In this document: positions 41,700 through 51,619 of the stretch, piece by piece | How the letters are laid out: every line of letters starts with the position of its first letter | Position numbering within the stretch: position 1 is the stretch's first letter | Source of the DNA: Bathynomus jamesi | Lineage: Eukaryota > Arthropoda > Malacostraca > Isopoda > Cirolanidae | DNA: 64,000 bases | Direction of reading: 5' to 3' | Assembly: GCA_023014485.1 (NCBI GenBank) | Contig: JAJOZX010009068.1 | Location: 119,044-183,043, forward strand | Made by a program: the position numbers and the translations under genes | The notes under the pieces: model-generated | Databases searched by the model: none | What the model was told of the DNA's origin: nothing | What the model saw: only the letters and a program-made list of their open reading frames with translations

Positions 41700-41967
41700 C
41701 CAAAACAAAATCAAATCCAAATGCGGAAATTTTGAAAAAAACTGTAAATAAAGACGGACATTAACTAAAAAATATCTTGATTGTCCTCTAAATAATCTCA
41801 CTATTTCGACTCCATGTTTCTTATCACAAAGTTTCACGTAATTATAAATGTTTTTATGCAGTATTTAAATTATAATATAAGGGACATTATTTAAGAGTTC
41901 AAATTAAAACAAGGCGTGTATTTATTTCTAGTTCCTACTTTCACTACACCCTCTTCTGTAGTGAATA
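41700..41967. other. upstream region of the host gene
   Basis: AT-rich. No further motif supported. It ends at the Polinton's left target duplication TGAATA (41962-41967). Confidence 0.5.
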
Positions 41968-42345
41968 AGTAGCATAGCTGCAAAGGGTTAGAGTGCAAGA
42001 ATGTTGCAAGTGATTACGTAATGTTGCAAAGGGGGTGGGGTTGTTGCAAAGGGGGTGGGGTGTTGCAAAGGGGGGTGTTGCAAAAAAAATAAAAAAAATA
42101 AAAAATAAAAAAATTCCCCCCAAAGGGCCCTTTGTTGCCAACCGGGGTTGCAAGGGGCATGCAACTTGGAGGCGGAGTTCTCCCCCAAGCTATTCCCCCC
42201 AAAGGGCCAGAAAGGAGAGAAAGGAGGAGAGAAAGGAGGAGAGAAAGGAGGAGAGGTGTTCACCTGGCAGAGCCAAGTGCATATTAAGACTTCAGCCGAG
42301 TAGGCGTTGTTTTATAGGCTCCTAATCAGCCAGTTGGCTGAATCA
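41968..42345 (+). repeat. Polinton left terminal inverted repeat
   Basis: It pairs with 58795-59153 at more than 90 percent by eye over about 360 bp. It contains GTTGCAAAGGGGGTGGGG tandem units, an A-rich tract, the palindromic AAAGGGCCCTTT, and three to four GAAAGGAGGA units. The last shared part is TAGGCTCCTAATCAGCCAGT. A shorter internal echo (GCATGCAACTTGGAGGCGGA) recurs at 42424. Confidence 0.9.
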
Positions 42346-43050
42346 GTCAGTTGGCTGAGCCAAGGGGGGGAGGGGTACACCTGAAGGAGAGAGAGAGAGA
42401 GTAGGTGCCTTTGATTGCAAGGCATGCAACTTGGAGGCGGAGTTCTCCCCCAAGCTATTTTCGTTTACCTAACCTAAGAGGCCTCTAAGGGGTTTTCCCA
42501 AAGGGCCAGAAAGAGAAGGACCAGAGGTCCTTGCTCGTCTGGGAGCCGAGCTTGTAATGACTCCGTCAGTCGTCTCTCGGTCTTTTATAAACCTCTATTC
42601 TGGCTGAGTTACCAGATAGCGCCATGTATTCAGTTGCCAGATAGCGCCATGTGTTCCAGATAGCAAAAACCATATATTAATCAAATTACCACAATATATG
42701 ATGGTAGATGAATCCAATTAAATTCTGTTTATTAAATAAATAATTTTTACACACTTAATTTTTATTATAAATATTTAAGTCACGAATATCAGTGGGGAAA
42801 AGAAAATTTACGAAACACACGAGCCTCATTCCCCCCAATCCCCTGCGAAGAAAATTGAAAAAAAACGAAATCTAAAGAAATTAATCAATTGAAATTAGCC
42901 AAAACACAATCCGCTATAACGGGGTCGGACGACTAATGACATCTTTATATTTTCGAAGAACACCTGCTTGTTGAGAGATCTTCCTTCCAGACCGCTCTTG
43001 ATGTGGATATATATATATATATAATATATATATATATATATAATAAACGA
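42346..43050. other. Polinton subterminal non-coding region
   Basis: It contains a partial second copy of TIR sequence (42418-42460), CCAGATAGCGCCATGT repeats at 42612 and 42640 that also occur inverted near 58770, and (TA)n at 43008-43042. Positions 42908-42952 are inverted relative to 44309-44350 (GATGTCATTAGTCGTCCGG). Confidence 0.7.
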
Positions 43051-43063
43051 ATAAACAACTCGT

Positions 43064-43066
<3 letters not shown>

Positions 43067-43117
<51 letters not shown>
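43067..43117. repeat. (CA)n microsatellite
   Basis: About 25 CA units inside the Polinton. Confidence 0.97.
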
Positions 43118-43121
<4 letters not shown>

Positions 43122-43396
43122 AAAGGCAGAAACTAGGTTAATTCGAATCGTCCCCTAGAGACCTTTTCGGCCGAGGGTTAATCCTTCGTCCAAGCTATTC
43201 GAGCAAAAACAACCTTTCACAACAATTCTTATTATTATCATTATTACTATTATTATTTCTACAATGAAAATATTTTATATTTACGCGTAATTTGTATGGT
43301 GTCATATTCTTATAACTACATCTTAACTGCTTAAATCTTTGATTTTTAATATTTAGTGTTAGAAGTGAAAATTTAGCACAATTCATACTAGACCTC

Positions 43397-43970
43397 GATT
43401 GCTCACTATTTCATCGAGATAATTAAAGCTCATATACAGGACCTGCATTGTCTATAAGATCTGCGGGAAACTCTGAGTAAATGGAAATATTATTTTCTCG
43501 AAAACTATGGGTGATAGAAAAATTCTGAAACCATATTTGGAATCAGTATCAAAAGTTATATAAGAATCACCAAATAGTTTTCCAGAAATGTTGTTCCCTA
43601 GTGTAATTTCTCGCCGAATTGGAAAGGTTTTCACTTCGCCTTAGACCCACAGTTTAACGTGGAATCAGAAATACATCTCGTCGATTGCTCACTATTTCAT
43701 CGAGATAATTAAAGCTCATATACAGGACCTGCATTGTCTATAAGATCTGCGGGAAACTCTGAGTAAATGGAAATATTATTTTCTCGAAAACTATGGGTGA
43801 TAGAAAAATTCTGAAACCATATTTGGAATCAGTATCCAAAGTTCTATAAGAATCACCAAATAGTTTTCCAGAAATGTTGTTCCTTAGTGTAATTTCTCGC
43901 CGAATTGGAAAGGTTTTCACTCCACCTTAGACCCACAGTTTAACGTGGAAACCGAATGCTCTTTTAAAAA
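43397..43970. repeat. 286-bp direct repeat, two copies
   Basis: Units start at about 43397 and 43683 (CGATTGCTCACTATTTCATC) and are about 97 percent identical. Each ends in GGTTTTCACT..CC(A)CCTTAGACCCACAGTTT, which is the second-head tail of the SINE. A third, shorter relic of that tail is at 44221-44285. Confidence 0.85.
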
Positions 43971-44436
43971 TATAATTACGATATATTTCTTTATTATAAA
44001 ATGTGGAACATGCAGTCTTCAGTGAACAGCTGTTCTGGCCCGAAATACATCTCGTCAGGGAGTCGTTGCTTACTCTTCCACATTTCAACATAACAGGATT
44101 ATTGAACCGGATTTAAAATAACAGGATCATTTGATCCGAGGCAGTAGTATGACCGAAAAGCGTACATGATTTTCTCTTTAGTAATAATAACAACTAGCTC
44201 GAATTGTAACAACGGGTAAAGTTTTCACTCCACCTCAGACCCACAGTTTAATGTGGAAACCGAATGCTTTTTTAAAAATATAATTAGGATATATTTCTTT
44301 TAGAAAATATAAAGATGTCATTAGTCGTCCGGCCCCGATATAGCGGATTGGTACACGTCATAGCTCCACCCAGCTACATCGGCAGCCAATCACTACGAAC
44401 ATCTGGTCTTTTGGGGCGGAGCTTGGCGATTGTGCA

Positions 44437-44445
44437 TATAAAAGG
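44437..44445 (+). promoter_or_regulatory. TATA box for the plus-strand Polinton gene
   Basis: TATAAAAGG, with TTTTTCAGTTGGGAG starting 14 bases downstream of the T of the box and a start codon at 44511. The spacing fits a start site at about 44465. Confidence 0.7.
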
Positions 44446-44510
44446 GGATATTTTTCAGTTGGGAGTAACAGTAGCTATTTTCGCGTCAGTGAATAATCAT
44501 TCCCTCCACC

Positions 44511-45602
44511 ATGGACCTGTACGTCTCCCCGGATTTGTATGAAGAAAGTGACACTGCAGCATTAACGACAATTAATCTTTTTAACGCAATTGACCGTGAT
44601 GAATTATTTCCAACACAAACCGTTGAAGATATTTGCAGTGACGCTCGTTACAATCCGACGCAAGGGACTACCATAGAAATGTAAGTGTCTATAATTCGAT
44701 TTTATATATATATATGGAGAGTTGTAGTATCTCGTCAAATATTTCATTTAGATACTCACCAAAAATGGAATTTTTTTATGGCAATCAATGTTATTTGGTT
44801 TTTACCTCTTATCGCCATTATGCTAAAATCGAAATTTTTTATGGTAATCAATGTTATTCCTCTTAAATGAACCAAAGATATCTTCACATAATGGGGATCT
44901 GTCTGTATACTCTGTATATGTTTTAAAAGAATGAACATTATTCCTTTAAGGTCCGATGAGGATTTGACACGTGTTATACAATCTTTTGAAGAATCTCGTG
45001 TCATGAATACGGAGGATATACTGATCAGTCAGCAATGTCACACATCCTCCACCATGGACCTGTACGTCTCCCCGGCTTTGTATGAAGAAAGTGACACTGC
45101 AGCATTAACGGCAATTAATCTTTTTAACGCGATTGACCGTGATGAATTATTTCCAACGCAAACCGTTGAAGATATTTGCAGTGACGCTCCTTACAATCCG
45201 ACGCAAGGGACTACCATAGAAATGTAAGTGACTATAATTCGATTTATATATACAGTATATATATGGAGAGTTGTAGTATCTCGTCAAATACTTCATTTAG
45301 ATACTCGCCAAAAATCGAAATTTTTTTTATGGCAATCAATGTTATTTGGTTTTACCTCTTATCCCCATTATGCTAAAATCGAAATTTTTTATGGTAATCA
45401 ATGTTATTCCTCTTAAATGAACCAAAGATATCTTCACATAATGGGGATCTGTCTGAATACTCTGTATATGTTTTTAAAGAATGAACATTATTCCTTTAAG
45501 GTCCGATGAGGATTTGACACGTGTTATACAATCTTTTGAAGAATCTCGTGTCGTGAATACGGAGGATATACTGATCAGTCAGCAATGTCACACCGAAATA
45601 AT
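44511..45602 (+). CDS. candidate spliced 5' exons of the Polinton polymerase gene
   Basis: Three exons are supported by consensus splice sites. 44511-44680 starts MDLYVSPDLYEESDTAAL and ends at AT|GTAAGTG. 44951-45223 follows CCTTTAAG. 45501-45602 also follows CCTTTAAG and ends at AT|GTAAGTG. All introns (270 and 277 bp) are phase 2 and the exons have no stops. The product is acidic, with SDEDLTRVIQSFEESR and no recognised domain. Exons A and B are repeated in tandem with a period of 543-550 bp: the middle exon is B1 fused to A2. The next in-phase acceptor is at 51641 on the same strand, just before the acidic and Pro-rich lead into the polymerase. Assignment to the polymerase gene is inference. 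Confidence 0.6.
44511..45602 (+). repeat. tandem duplication of an exon pair
   Basis: 44511-45050 and 45054-45600 are about 95 percent identical, including introns. The fusion reads CACACATCCTCCACCATGGAC and remains in frame. Confidence 0.85.
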
Positions 45603-45824
45603 GTAAGTGTTTTTCGAGCTTTTTGGGGTAAGAAGACAATATATTTTCATAAATTTATTAAATGAAAGAAATCAGTACAATAACCAACTACAGAATATAC
45701 CGTTACAAATATACGAACAAAAACATTATACTATACAACGAGTACGTACAATTGGAAAACGGATTTTTATCTGTCTGCATACCATTTCATCGTTTCGGCG
45801 AGTGTGAAACGGGTCAAATAAATT

Positions 45825-46208
45825 TTAAAAATTTATAAATTCTTTATCACATGACATATGCGTGAGAAATGAGACGCAGTACATTCCGCAAACATTACTA
45901 AAATATCCTTGTATACGAAATGGGTTCCATACAACTTCGGGAGTATGTAACTGAGCGAGAAATTTTACAATAATAGGATCACTCCAGGGTTGAGTACCGA
46001 GTGAATCAAAATAGTACAGGCGCTGTCTATTTTTAAAATAGACAGCGATCCAGTGAATCCCTTCATTACCGATGACATCTGTGTTCACAATAAGACTACC
46101 GCATTCTCGCGTACTTGGCAAACTCAATGTTTCATTCTTCGCAAACACGCCGATAAATTTGGAACGTGTGACTCGCTCCATTACTTTCTGAAGTGTATTA
46201 GCATCCAT
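45825..46208 (-). CDS. PRO: Polinton adenovirus-type cysteine protease
   Basis: 127 residues. It carries the catalytic triad order of adenain/Ulp1-type proteases: His in GNEGIHWIAVYF, Asp in RLYYFDSLGTQPW, Cys in NVCGMYCVSFLTH. In related elements it cleaves capsid precursors during virion maturation. The start codon is 2 bases from the end of the capsid gene, consistent with one transcript for the minus-strand block. Intact, but shorter than the adenovirus enzyme. What can be seen is a full core with no frameshift. Confidence 0.88.
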   Translation of the reverse strand: MDANTLQKVMERVTRSKFIGVFAKNETLSLPSTRECGSLIVNTDVIGNEGIHWIAVYFKNRQRLYYFDSLGTQPWSDPIIVKFLAQLHTPEVVWNPFRIQGYFSNVCGMYCVSFLTHMSCDKEFINF

Positions 46209-46209
46209 T

Positions 46210-47559
46210 TTAAAAGTCAGTGATAACGCTCCTATATCTATCTACTTCTATTAGGGCTTGCGATTCGAGATATACTAGTACACTAATAGGAGCGTCTATA
46301 GGCTTGGCGAATTCCAGCCGCACTGAGATGTTTCCGCTCTGCTGTGGGGTTAAATGGGTGTTTACGCTAGCAGATAAGTCAGGTGTAATGTCGAACGGAT
46401 AAAGGTTAAATTGATCAATGAATTCTTCCTGCGTTACCCCATTACCAAGCTCATCACAATCACCTGCAATATGGATCAGATTACTATAGGCTCTGGCACA
46501 AAGAGGTAACACAGCGTCTGATGAATAGTCCGTACCCATTGTTCCACCCAAAGCAGTGCCATTAACGTATAGAGTTATATTTTTAAGTCCGAAATTCTCG
46601 AATTTAAAGGCACTCTCTTTATATTTTCCATTCACCGAAGCATGGTCCTGCATACCGATTAATATCCTTTTAGGAAGATTTCCCAGGGCAATGTTTTCTA
46701 TCTGCTTCGATGCCAACCCTGCAGGAACCGTATATAGTTTGATTTGTACTCTGTTAATAGGATATTTCACTGTAGCGTTTAGTAAATTTTTCTCAATTTC
46801 TAGTTGTTTTGGCGAACTTAATTTCACTCGCCGTACGCGGAGGTATGTGTCCATAATGTGAACCATAACGGGCTTTGCACCCTCTTCTTGATCAACATCC
46901 AGATTTAAGCAGATCTCAGGACTCGTGCGGGTGAGCTTTATTTTCATATCCACCCCGTTGACAAGGAACTTCTCCTGGAAAGTGAAATCTGTGTGCAACC
47001 GTCCAAAACACTCGTATATTTTCTTTTTAGAATTTTTAAATTTGTCCTTTATACTACTTTCATCTTTAGTTTGATAATATCCCTCGGCACTTAAAAAGGT
47101 ATCCTTCGCTTCTTTGGAAAAGTTGAGGACATTTTCCAGATAGGCTCGTAGATAGTACCCCGTGCCTGCCGATATGTTGGTCTGATTTAAATATACGTCA
47201 CACTGGTTGAATATGGAGTGCAGAAAGTTTGTTTCAGGGTATACAGCATATTTGTCATCGCAGACCGTTCCAGCAGAATGGGCTATACGTAGCTTAGCGT
47301 ACATGTGCACACAGCTTGGATCAAAAAAGTAAGGGCCTGAGCTGGGTATCACGAATTCTATAGGTGCACTCGGGGAACTAATTGTGTTTAAAGGGTTAAT
47401 TGTAATAAAGTCACTGTGCTCAATAGAAACTTGGGTTGGAGGCAGCTCAAAAAGGGACAGCTCCGATTTACAGCATTGTGAACTACATGGGTGGATGAAG
47501 CGTGCCATGGCGAAATAGTGACTCCTCTCTCGACAAGTGGTAAACAAACTATGATTCAT
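46210..47559 (-). CDS. MCP: Polinton major capsid protein (double jelly-roll, hexon-like)
   Basis: 449 residues, open without lesions. It is of the type annotated in animal genomes as F54H12.2-like, which is the Polinton/adintovirus hexon. Visible landmarks are an N-terminal SCKSE-like Cys-rich leader (CSSQCCKSELSLFELPPTQ), PSSGPYFFDPSCVHMYAKLR, a central YLRAYLENVLNFSKEAKDTF, and a C-terminal ISVLVYLESQALIEVDRYR. The N-terminal Met-rich start allows MNHSLF or MARF (18 codons on); MARFIHPCSSQC is the more usual start for the family. The length fits the family (about 430-500). Confidence 0.85.
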   Translation of the reverse strand: MNHSLFTTCRERSHYFAMARFIHPCSSQCCKSELSLFELPPTQVSIEHSDFITINPLNTISSPSAPIEFVIPSSGPYFFDPSCVHMYAKLRIAHSAGTVCDDKYAVYPETNFLHSIFNQCDVYLNQTNISAGTGYYLRAYLENVLNFSKEAKDTFLSAEGYYQTKDESSIKDKFKNSKKKIYECFGRLHTDFTFQEKFLVNGVDMKIKLTRTSPEICLNLDVDQEEGAKPVMVHIMDTYLRVRRVKLSSPKQLEIEKNLLNATVKYPINRVQIKLYTVPAGLASKQIENIALGNLPKRILIGMQDHASVNGKYKESAFKFENFGLKNITLYVNGTALGGTMGTDYSSDAVLPLCARAYSNLIHIAGDCDELGNGVTQEEFIDQFNLYPFDITPDLSASVNTHLTPQQSGNISVRLEFAKPIDAPISVLVYLESQALIEVDRYRSVITDF

Positions 47560-47611
47560 GAGATCAATGTCCTTAGCTTATATCAGTCAAAAAAGTGGTC
47601 AACCATAGGTT

Positions 47612-47961
47612 TCATTCGCTTACAGCACTTCTTTTTGATAGCCTTTTACGTTTAATACCACGTGACCCCTTCTTCCGGGGAGCCCTCTTCTCTCTTCCCG
47701 CCACCACGCATTTTTCTCTGCATCTTTGATGATTTCGTCCCGTGTACGCTTTAAATGTTTTTAGAGCTTCTTTAGGTTTAGCCCCCGGCCATATGTCTTC
47801 TGCAGTGTTAAGGCCTGATTGTAGCGCTTTCCTTCCAAGGTATCTGGCCCCCTCTTCAGCAAAGGAACAGCCGTACGTAGTATGGATGAAAAAATGGATC
47901 CAAGTCCACTACCGCGCTGGTATCTCACCCCTCGATAGACGGTGAAAGGCTTTCTATCCAT
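47612..47961 (-). pseudogene. Polinton basic minor virion protein, one frameshift
   Basis: The start MDRKPFTVYRGVRYQRGSG is at 47961; a Gly/Leu-rich hydrophobic segment follows (SGLGSIFSSILRTAVPLLKR). Near 47760 the frame ends at LKKL, and a second frame continues with a very basic C-terminus (RAPRKKGSRGIKRKRLSKR) to the stop at 47612. The hydrophobic-plus-basic plan is that of the adenovirus pVI/pX-like small proteins of these elements; exact assignment is uncertain. Confidence 0.65.
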
Positions 47962-47967
47962 TATAAC

Positions 47968-48576
47968 TCAGTGCGTCGAAAGTGTAGCTTCACTGTTAAG
48001 CTCGTTACCGAATGGGAAGTTTTCACCCTCAATCGTTCTTATATATATTGAGATATTGGTTATTAAATTAGTTGCGACATTCACATAATGGGGTCTGTCA
48101 TATGTAATACTCAAACTCCTTCCTCTATGGTTGGGGATGTGAGCAATGCGCAGCAGGCGTGCCTGGGTATCCCCAACAAACTGGTGCTCCACTATATTAC
48201 TGTAAATATAGCACATGTCTGGGGACCTTTCAGCCAATTTCTCCATCTTCAATTGATACATTAATCTGGACAAGTCATGCTGTGTCTCGTGAAATGTGTC
48301 TCTTTGGAAGGCTGCGCTATATCGGCCATTGGCTAGAATTTGGAACTTTCTATGGTCTTTAATACGTCTGTTAGTCTTTGATTTTAGGATTAGTGTATGT
48401 GCAGGGTTGTTTACGATTTCGTATACTAAATCATTCGTAAGGTTTGAGTTTCTTAAACTTACGTTTAAGCCTCTCACAACATCCTCGGCCGAACCATATT
48501 GACCCGGTCCTAGTCTTACTTCTGTACTGTAATACCGTGCAATCTTAGTCCGAGCGATACGCATAGTTTCATCCAT
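47968..48576 (-). CDS. Polinton penton-like minor capsid protein, C-terminal part
   Basis: 202 residues from MDETMRIARTKIARYYSTEV, open to 47968. It contains VRLGPGQYGSAEDVVRGLN, LILKSKTNRRIKDHRKFQI and a C-terminal SITYDRPHYVNVATNLITNI. The adjoining frame at 48579-48815 ends with TAG 2 bases away and probably encodes the first part of the same protein, so this may be one gene with a frameshift. Single jelly-roll penton proteins sit at the capsid vertices. Confidence 0.65.
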   Translation of the reverse strand: MDETMRIARTKIARYYSTEVRLGPGQYGSAEDVVRGLNVSLRNSNLTNDLVYEIVNNPAHTLILKSKTNRRIKDHRKFQILANGRYSAAFQRDTFHETQHDLSRLMYQLKMEKLAERSPDMCYIYSNIVEHQFVGDTQARLLRIAHIPNHRGRSLSITYDRPHYVNVATNLITNISIYIRTIEGENFPFGNELNSEATLSTH

Positions 48577-48578
48577 AG

Positions 48579-48815
48579 CTACCCCAGCTTTTTCACACTC
48601 GTCAATGTCTCTAAGAATCGTAAAAACGGTTTCTTTATGTCAATATTTAAAAAGATGGTGTCCAGCTGAATTTCGCATATCCCCACCTCATACGAATCAC
48701 GACCCAATTCAATGTGCTTGTGGAGTTCTGTTACAAAGTTGGCTAGTGTGTTGTTAGGGTGTACAGACAGGGACGAGGAGGACGGGAGTGTGACGTAGAA
48801 ATGGTTAGGAGCCAT
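48579..48815 (-). pseudogene. Polinton penton-like minor capsid protein, N-terminal part
   Basis: 78 residues: MAPNHFYVTLPSSSSLSVHP, NNTLANFVTELHKHIELG, DSYEVGICEIQLDT. The pattern FxVTLPSxxS..P.N....FxTxLxxxIxLxxxxxEVGxxEI is usual for the N-terminus of the Polinton penton-like protein. It ends at TAG 48579, in a different frame from the next segment. Confidence 0.65.
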
Positions 48816-48823
48816 GTTGCATA

Positions 48824-49877
48824 CTATTTAAGCTTCATTATTGCATCAGCTTTTATATAGGTGTTGAAGCTTTCTGGGTACCCTAGCCATTTCACCAGGT
48901 ACATTTTTCTCTTTCCTGAACCTTTGCTTCCTAAAATTTTCTCAATTTTAAACACATTTTTTCCTAAATTAAACGCAACTTTCTGCAATTCCTCGCGGTA
49001 AAAGCCTCCTGAGATTTCTTCCCCATTCAAATCTTCAATGTAATACATCATTATCTCACCTTTAGGTCTCATAGCCCTAACTTTAAAAATCTCGCGTGTC
49101 CATCCTTGCTCAAAACCCTTTGCGAATTTGTTCCCCGAACGCGACACCTTACATAATCATTGATTTTGAAGCGCGCAGAGTGTGGTGGTGGTGGTGATCC
49201 ATCTCTCCTCGGGAGCGTACCTCTTTCTAAAACTTCGTTAGGTGTTGTCCCAATCGTGCGATGGTGTGAGCGGTTGTAGGATGATGCCAATGATTCCAGA
49301 ATGTCTAGAAATCTGTATGTGTTTTATGTGTAAAATAACGGTGCATGCGTTCCTTTATGGTGCGCTGAACTCTTTCAGCTAAAGAAGCCTTATGTATAGA
49401 ATTGGTTGTGTAATAGCTGATATTAAACTCTGTCAACATGTTCTGAAAAGCACGGCCTATAAATTCCTTCCCATATCCGTACAAAAATAGCCAGGAACCC
49501 TGTTTTCTTTTAACATTAGCGTTTTGGTGGCTTTAGCAACTGTTTCAGGTGATTTATTTTTCAGAGGAACTAGCCACAGATATCTAGAGAATACGTCTAT
49601 TATGAATAGAATGTAGCGGTAACCATCGTTATACACAGAATATCTTTGCATGTCTGTTAAATCTGCTTGCCAAATAGAATCAATCGAGGAAGCCGTTGTC
49701 TTGGCTGTTTTAAACCTTTTTCTCACAGGCTTATGAAGCGTATAAGCGTCCTGCTCCCTCAAAAATCTTTCAACATCTTTTTTCCTACTCCGTAAACACT
49801 TCTGTACAGTCTATCTACGCCGCCGTAAGAGGATGGGTAGAAATGTCATAATAGCGTTTAGTTAATACGTTAGCCAT
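48824..49877 (-). pseudogene. INT: Polinton integrase with C-terminal chromodomain, frameshifted
   Basis: This would join element ends to host DNA. It starts with MANVLTKRYYDIST at 49877, overlapping the upstream gene by 16 bases. The rve-type core has the first Asp in SIWQADLTDMQRYS and the second in PGYFCTDMGRN, then shifts frame. The Glu region (LAERVQRTIKERM-like) is readable near 49380-49340 in another frame. Downstream are a short basic linker (49290-49069) and a chromodomain (VFKIEKILGSKGSG, YLVKWLGYPESFNTYI). At least three frameshifts make it inactive. Confidence 0.82.
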
Positions 49878-50602
49878 TTGCGTATTTTAGAGGCACGTGG
49901 GTAGGGTTGGTTTAACCTCTTCTTGCTCCTCTTCAAAGGTGTTACCGCCGGGGGTGACGGCGCCTTCAATTGTGTCACATGCGTTGCATGTTCCAAGTCT
50001 TTTAACCTGTTCAGATTTCCTATCAACGTTTTAGGGACATTTATTTGTTGTAGTCTTGCTTTAATATGCTTCCATCCTGATGGTGATGGCCTATCCCACT
50101 TTCTCACCAGATCATGGACAATGTCTACGATATTCGATCCCTGTACCTTTGATCCTTCCACAATGATCTCGCCTGTATCGGTCCATTGTATGGCTGGATC
50201 CTCATTCAATAGATTATAAAGACTTAAGCCTTTACTCATCAATGTATGTGGGAGGGTGCTTTTTAATACATGTTCGATATGTTGTGTGGCTAATCTTTTT
50301 GGTTGGTCAGCTGTATCGTCGGGCACAGATCCTATGTCGCCATGTCCATCGTCCCCCGTGCTGTGCCTAATAACCACAGGAATCTCTGTAGGGCTCTTAT
50401 AATTTTCGTACTCGTGAAGAAATTTCTGCAGAGCTTCTTGGTATAAGATTCTTTTCTCATCAGGTGTTTTTTCACTGTTTAATAGGGCTAGCAATTCGCT
50501 TTCCATTCTTTTAAGTCTGCTTTTACGGGGATCTAGATCCGTGTCTGGATTCCTTTGCAGTGAAGCGTACACCTCGTGGGGAATCACTACCACTTTCTTC
50601 AT
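49862..50602 (-). CDS. Polinton conserved protein, 246 aa
   Basis: Open and intact. It starts MKKVVVIPHEVYASLQRNPD, has a Glu/Lys-rich helical part (LKRMESELLALLNSEKTP), then a central GLSLYNLLNEDPAIQWTDTG and a basic C-terminal tail (TPLKRSKKRLNQPYPRASK). Proteins of this plan recur next to the ATPase in Polintons. No function is known to me. Its start codon overlaps the stop of the next upstream gene. Confidence 0.7.
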   Translation of the reverse strand: MKKVVVIPHEVYASLQRNPDTDLDPRKSRLKRMESELLALLNSEKTPDEKRILYQEALQKFLHEYENYKSPTEIPVVIRHSTGDDGHGDIGSVPDDTADQPKRLATQHIEHVLKSTLPHTLMSKGLSLYNLLNEDPAIQWTDTGEIIVEGSKVQGSNIVDIVHDLVRKWDRPSPSGWKHIKARLQQINVPKTLIGNLNRLKDLEHATHVTQLKAPSPPAVTPLKRSKKRLNQPYPRASKIRKWLTY

Positions 50603-50925
50603 TATATTAATCTAGTCAGTAAAGGACCCAAAACTGAAAATAAGATGGGGAGAAATGACCCTCCTGTTTGTACAATAATTCGTTTTTTCTTCGCTACAGT
50701 TTGACTTTTACGAGCGAGTGCACGTATTATGTTCTTGTAGCGGCGTAGGCGAGCCTTCTGAGGGGTTTTCATTGATACATTGCAATTTATAACGTTAAGA
50801 CAGATTTCACAGATGCATTTTAAAAAGTCGGCGTCGATATTTTTAATAAACATCTGCTGCATTGCCCGGGGCAGTCGATGATAGATTTTTATTAATTCAC
50901 GGTATTTCTTTAGTCTCTTTGTCAT
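50602..50925 (-). CDS. Polinton small basic protein with hydrophobic C-terminus
   Basis: 107 residues, intact. The N-terminal half is helical with a Cys cluster (FLKCICEICLNVINCNVS). The middle is Arg/Lys-rich (KARLRRYKNIIRALARKSQ). The end GGSFLPILFSVLGPLLTRLI is a membrane-active or virion-core type tail, as in small adenovirus-like core proteins. It overlaps the ATPase stop by 4 bases (ATGA), typical of a compact viral gene block. Confidence 0.65.
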   Translation of the reverse strand: MTKRLKKYRELIKIYHRLPRAMQQMFIKNIDADFLKCICEICLNVINCNVSMKTPQKARLRRYKNIIRALARKSQTVAKKKRIIVQTGGSFLPILFSVLGPLLTRLI

Positions 50926-51560
50926 TCTGGAATATACACCGTTTCAGGCTCGTTTGGAAATATATTCGTTCGCAGAAGCACTCTAAACGTGTTTCGCGGA
51001 TGAAGGTCGCAAAGCAAATATCCGTAACGCGTGCTTGTAGCTTCTTTATAAACTTCCAAAAACTCCTTACGCTGATTCGGGAACATTTGATTGGCTAATA
51101 CCCCAATTTGTGATACATCTCTACGTTGCGCGAATAAGACTAGATATTGCGTATTTAACGACACATCGCGCATGTATCTATTTTTGAAAAATAGATTCTG
51201 ATTGATGAAGAACACGCTTATGTTAAGATGGTGGGAGAATACTGTAAATGTCTCGGCAAACGTTTTATCCATCTCCAACATGAGATCGTCAATTACAATG
51301 ATTGTATGTTCATTTCCCTTTAACGAATTAACGTCATATACGCCTTTGTGGAACAAAATATCATCTTGGTACTCGTTGAACACTGATTGATACGTCGAAT
51401 AGCACCATATAACTTTATGCACAAATTTCGAGAACATCTCTCCCTTTTCTTTAATGATTTTAAGCATAAACACAGTTTTACCACATCCTGTAGGTCCAGA
51501 TATAATACATGTGGATGGGCTCGTGAATCTGAATTTTTCTACAGAGTCCATTTCTAACAC
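50922..51560 (-). CDS. ATP: Polinton packaging ATPase (FtsK/HerA type)
   Basis: 212 residues, intact. Walker A in CIISGPTGCGKTVFMLKII (about residues 18-36), Walker B in HTIIVIDDLMLEM, and a sensor-like VFFINQNLFFKNRYMRDVSL. In related elements and viruses it pumps DNA into capsids. It is the first gene of the minus-strand block; the region upstream (51561-51640) is shared with the proposed plus-strand acceptor. Confidence 0.88.
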   Translation of the reverse strand: MLEMDSVEKFRFTSPSTCIISGPTGCGKTVFMLKIIKEKGEMFSKFVHKVIWCYSTYQSVFNEYQDDILFHKGVYDVNSLKGNEHTIIVIDDLMLEMDKTFAETFTVFSHHLNISVFFINQNLFFKNRYMRDVSLNTQYLVLFAQRRDVSQIGVLANQMFPNQRKEFLEVYKEATSTRYGYLLCDLHPRNTFRVLLRTNIFPNEPETVYIPE

Positions 51561-51619
51561 GTCACACTCCTAAGTGGGTCATTTACAAAATATTACAAAT
51601 TTTGAGTGCTGTTCCTTAT

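Noticed and set aside
43397..43970. CRISPR-like or long terminal repeat structure
   Set aside because: Just two long direct units (286 bp) with no spacers, no primer binding site and no reverse transcriptase between them. It is a local tandem duplication.
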